A stretch of DNA of 6,146 nt, from contig PWUC01000247.1 of the NCBI GenBank assembly GCA_003562655.1, forward strand, positions 1-6,146, given 5' to 3'. The DNA comes from Clostridia bacterium (GTDB lineage Bacteria > Bacillota_E > SLMV01 > PUMD01). Positions 5,485-6,146 of this stretch are shown here, one piece after another (within the stretch, counting starts at the first letter, position 1; every line of letters begins with the position of its first letter). The notes beneath the pieces are model-generated. The model was not told the DNA's origin. It did no database searches and saw nothing but the letters and a program-made list of their open reading frames with translations. The translations under genes and the position numbers were made by a program.

Positions 5485-6146
5485 CTCGTGCTCCGGGCCG
5501 CGCATCATCCTTCATCGGTGTCCTCCCGCCCCGGCGGTGGACCGAAGGATCCTCGCGGTCCGGGACGGCGGGGGACACCATCATGTGGCCGGCGGCCGCT
5601 GGACCCCCCTGTGCAGAAACCTCCTGGAGTCCCTCTTCGGCCCGCCCGTCCCTGCAGGTGGGGACGGTGACCGCTCCTGGCCCTACCGTGCCCGGCTCCT
5701 CTACCCGGAGGAATGGACCCGGCCCGTGGTCGTGTATCACTGCTTCGGGGGCGTGCACACCTCGGTCACCGCCGCCGGCATCCATGTCGGCAGGCTTCCC
5801 CGGGACCGGATTCCCTCCGCGGAGGAACTCCTGGGGCTCCGGCCCTTCGACTCCCACTCCGCCCGCATCGGTGAGGTTCACTCCTTCGGAAGGGACCGCC
5901 GGGGGGTGGCGGTGAAGGCGGTGGGACTGGCCGGGGGTGGGCGTAGGCTGCTGCCGCTGCTGCTGGAGGTACTGGGGGTCGTGGGCTACCCCGAGGAGGA
6001 GATCGTCCTACACAATGCCCTGTCCGCCGCGGGTGTCACCGTGAGGCTGGGAGGATTTATCTCGTGTCGCCTGGGCATCATCCCCATCGGAAGACCCCTC
6101 GTCATTCGGGGGGTGCTGGCCGCGTACCCGAGGCTCCTGGAGGGCG
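5456..6146 (+). CDS. DUF3189 family protein with N-terminal extension, partial (runs off the window)
   Basis: One frame stays open from ATG 5456 to the window end, giving 230 residues without a stop. Residues from about 91 onward match my memory of the DUF3189 family: VVVYHCFGGVHTSVTAAGIH (91-110), LPRDRIPSAEELLGL (114-128), IVLHNALSAAG (183-193), RLGGF (197-201) and LGIIPIGRPLVIRG toward the end. DUF3189 proteins are about 150-160 residues and usually begin just before the YHxxGG motif, so perhaps only a short C-terminal piece is missing. The start is unsettled. ATG 5456 overlaps the capping subunit gene by 29 bases with a weak ribosome site. GTG 5537 avoids overlap but also lacks a clear site. 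GTG 5726 would give the family's usual length, with GGAGGA (5707-5712) 13 bases upstream. The frame upstream of 5726 has G/C-rich third positions from about 5540, so it is probably coding. The biochemical role is unknown; sporulation is inferred from the neighbours. Confidence 0.85.
   Translation, partial: MVSSWWFSISSCSGPRIILHRCPPAPAVDRRILAVRDGGGHHHVAGGRWTPLCRNLLESLFGPPVPAGGDGDRSWPYRARLLYPEEWTRPVVVYHCFGGVHTSVTAAGIHVGRLPRDRIPSAEELLGLRPFDSHSARIGEVHSFGRDRRGVAVKAVGLAGGGRRLLPLLLEVLGVVGYPEEEIVLHNALSAAGVTVRLGGFISCRLGIIPIGRPLVIRGVLAAYPRLLEG

Noticed and set aside
5526..5537. GC-rich inverted repeat CCGCC/GGCGG after the capping subunit gene, considered as a terminator.
   Set aside because: The loop is only two bases (or the stem four pairs), there is no T-run, and it lies where the DUF3189 frame is probably already coding.
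5465..5915. Alternative frames on both strands across the DUF3189 region (minus 5465-5881; plus 5583-5915).
   Set aside because: Pro/Ser/Arg- or Gly/Asp-rich without recognisable motifs. The plus frame through 5735 carries the YHCFGG, LHNALSAAG and RLGGF motifs and stays open to the window end.

Overview
The window is a tightly packed, one-directional stretch of high-GC chromosome whose genes all lie on the + strand. The content points to an endospore-forming member of the Bacillota, probably of a clostridial or related deep-branching high-GC lineage. It combines a four-domain S1 protein, a type 2 (FMN-dependent) isopentenyl diphosphate isomerase, the engulfment hydrolase SpoIIP, and three or four conserved families known almost only from spore formers (YIEGIA, its small capping subunit, DUF3189, DUF1614). 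Frequent GTG/TTG starts, purine-rich Shine-Dalgarno sites and stop/start overlaps fit this. No mobile element, CRISPR array, rRNA or tRNA was seen.

Layout. Positions 3-1496 encode an S1 RNA-binding protein with a long acidic N-terminal tail; it may continue upstream of the window, because clostridia often carry S1 fused behind IspH. The isomerase gene (1493-2605) overlaps its stop codon. A gap of about 98 bases (2606-2703) holds a small hairpin and a good match to a forespore sigma-G/F-type promoter (2635-2664), so this gap looks like the border between a housekeeping unit and a sporulation unit. Next come a DUF1614 membrane protein (2704-3333), SpoIIP (3330-4397), a YIEGIA membrane protein (4416-5291), its 63-residue partner (5293-5484) and a DUF3189 protein that runs off the right edge (from about 5456 or 5537).

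How the genes fit together. The S1 and isomerase genes serve translation and isoprenoid supply. The five downstream genes are spaced like one transcript and are plausibly used during sporulation: a peptidoglycan hydrolase for engulfment, two multi-pass membrane proteins, and two small soluble proteins of unknown biochemistry. The function of the DUF1614, YIEGIA, capping-subunit and DUF3189 group is not established to my knowledge, and this is the most interesting part of the window. Particular oddities are a cysteine-bearing acidic tail on S1, a SpoIIP with hydrophobic segments at both ends, and a DUF3189 protein with an unusual N-terminal extension.
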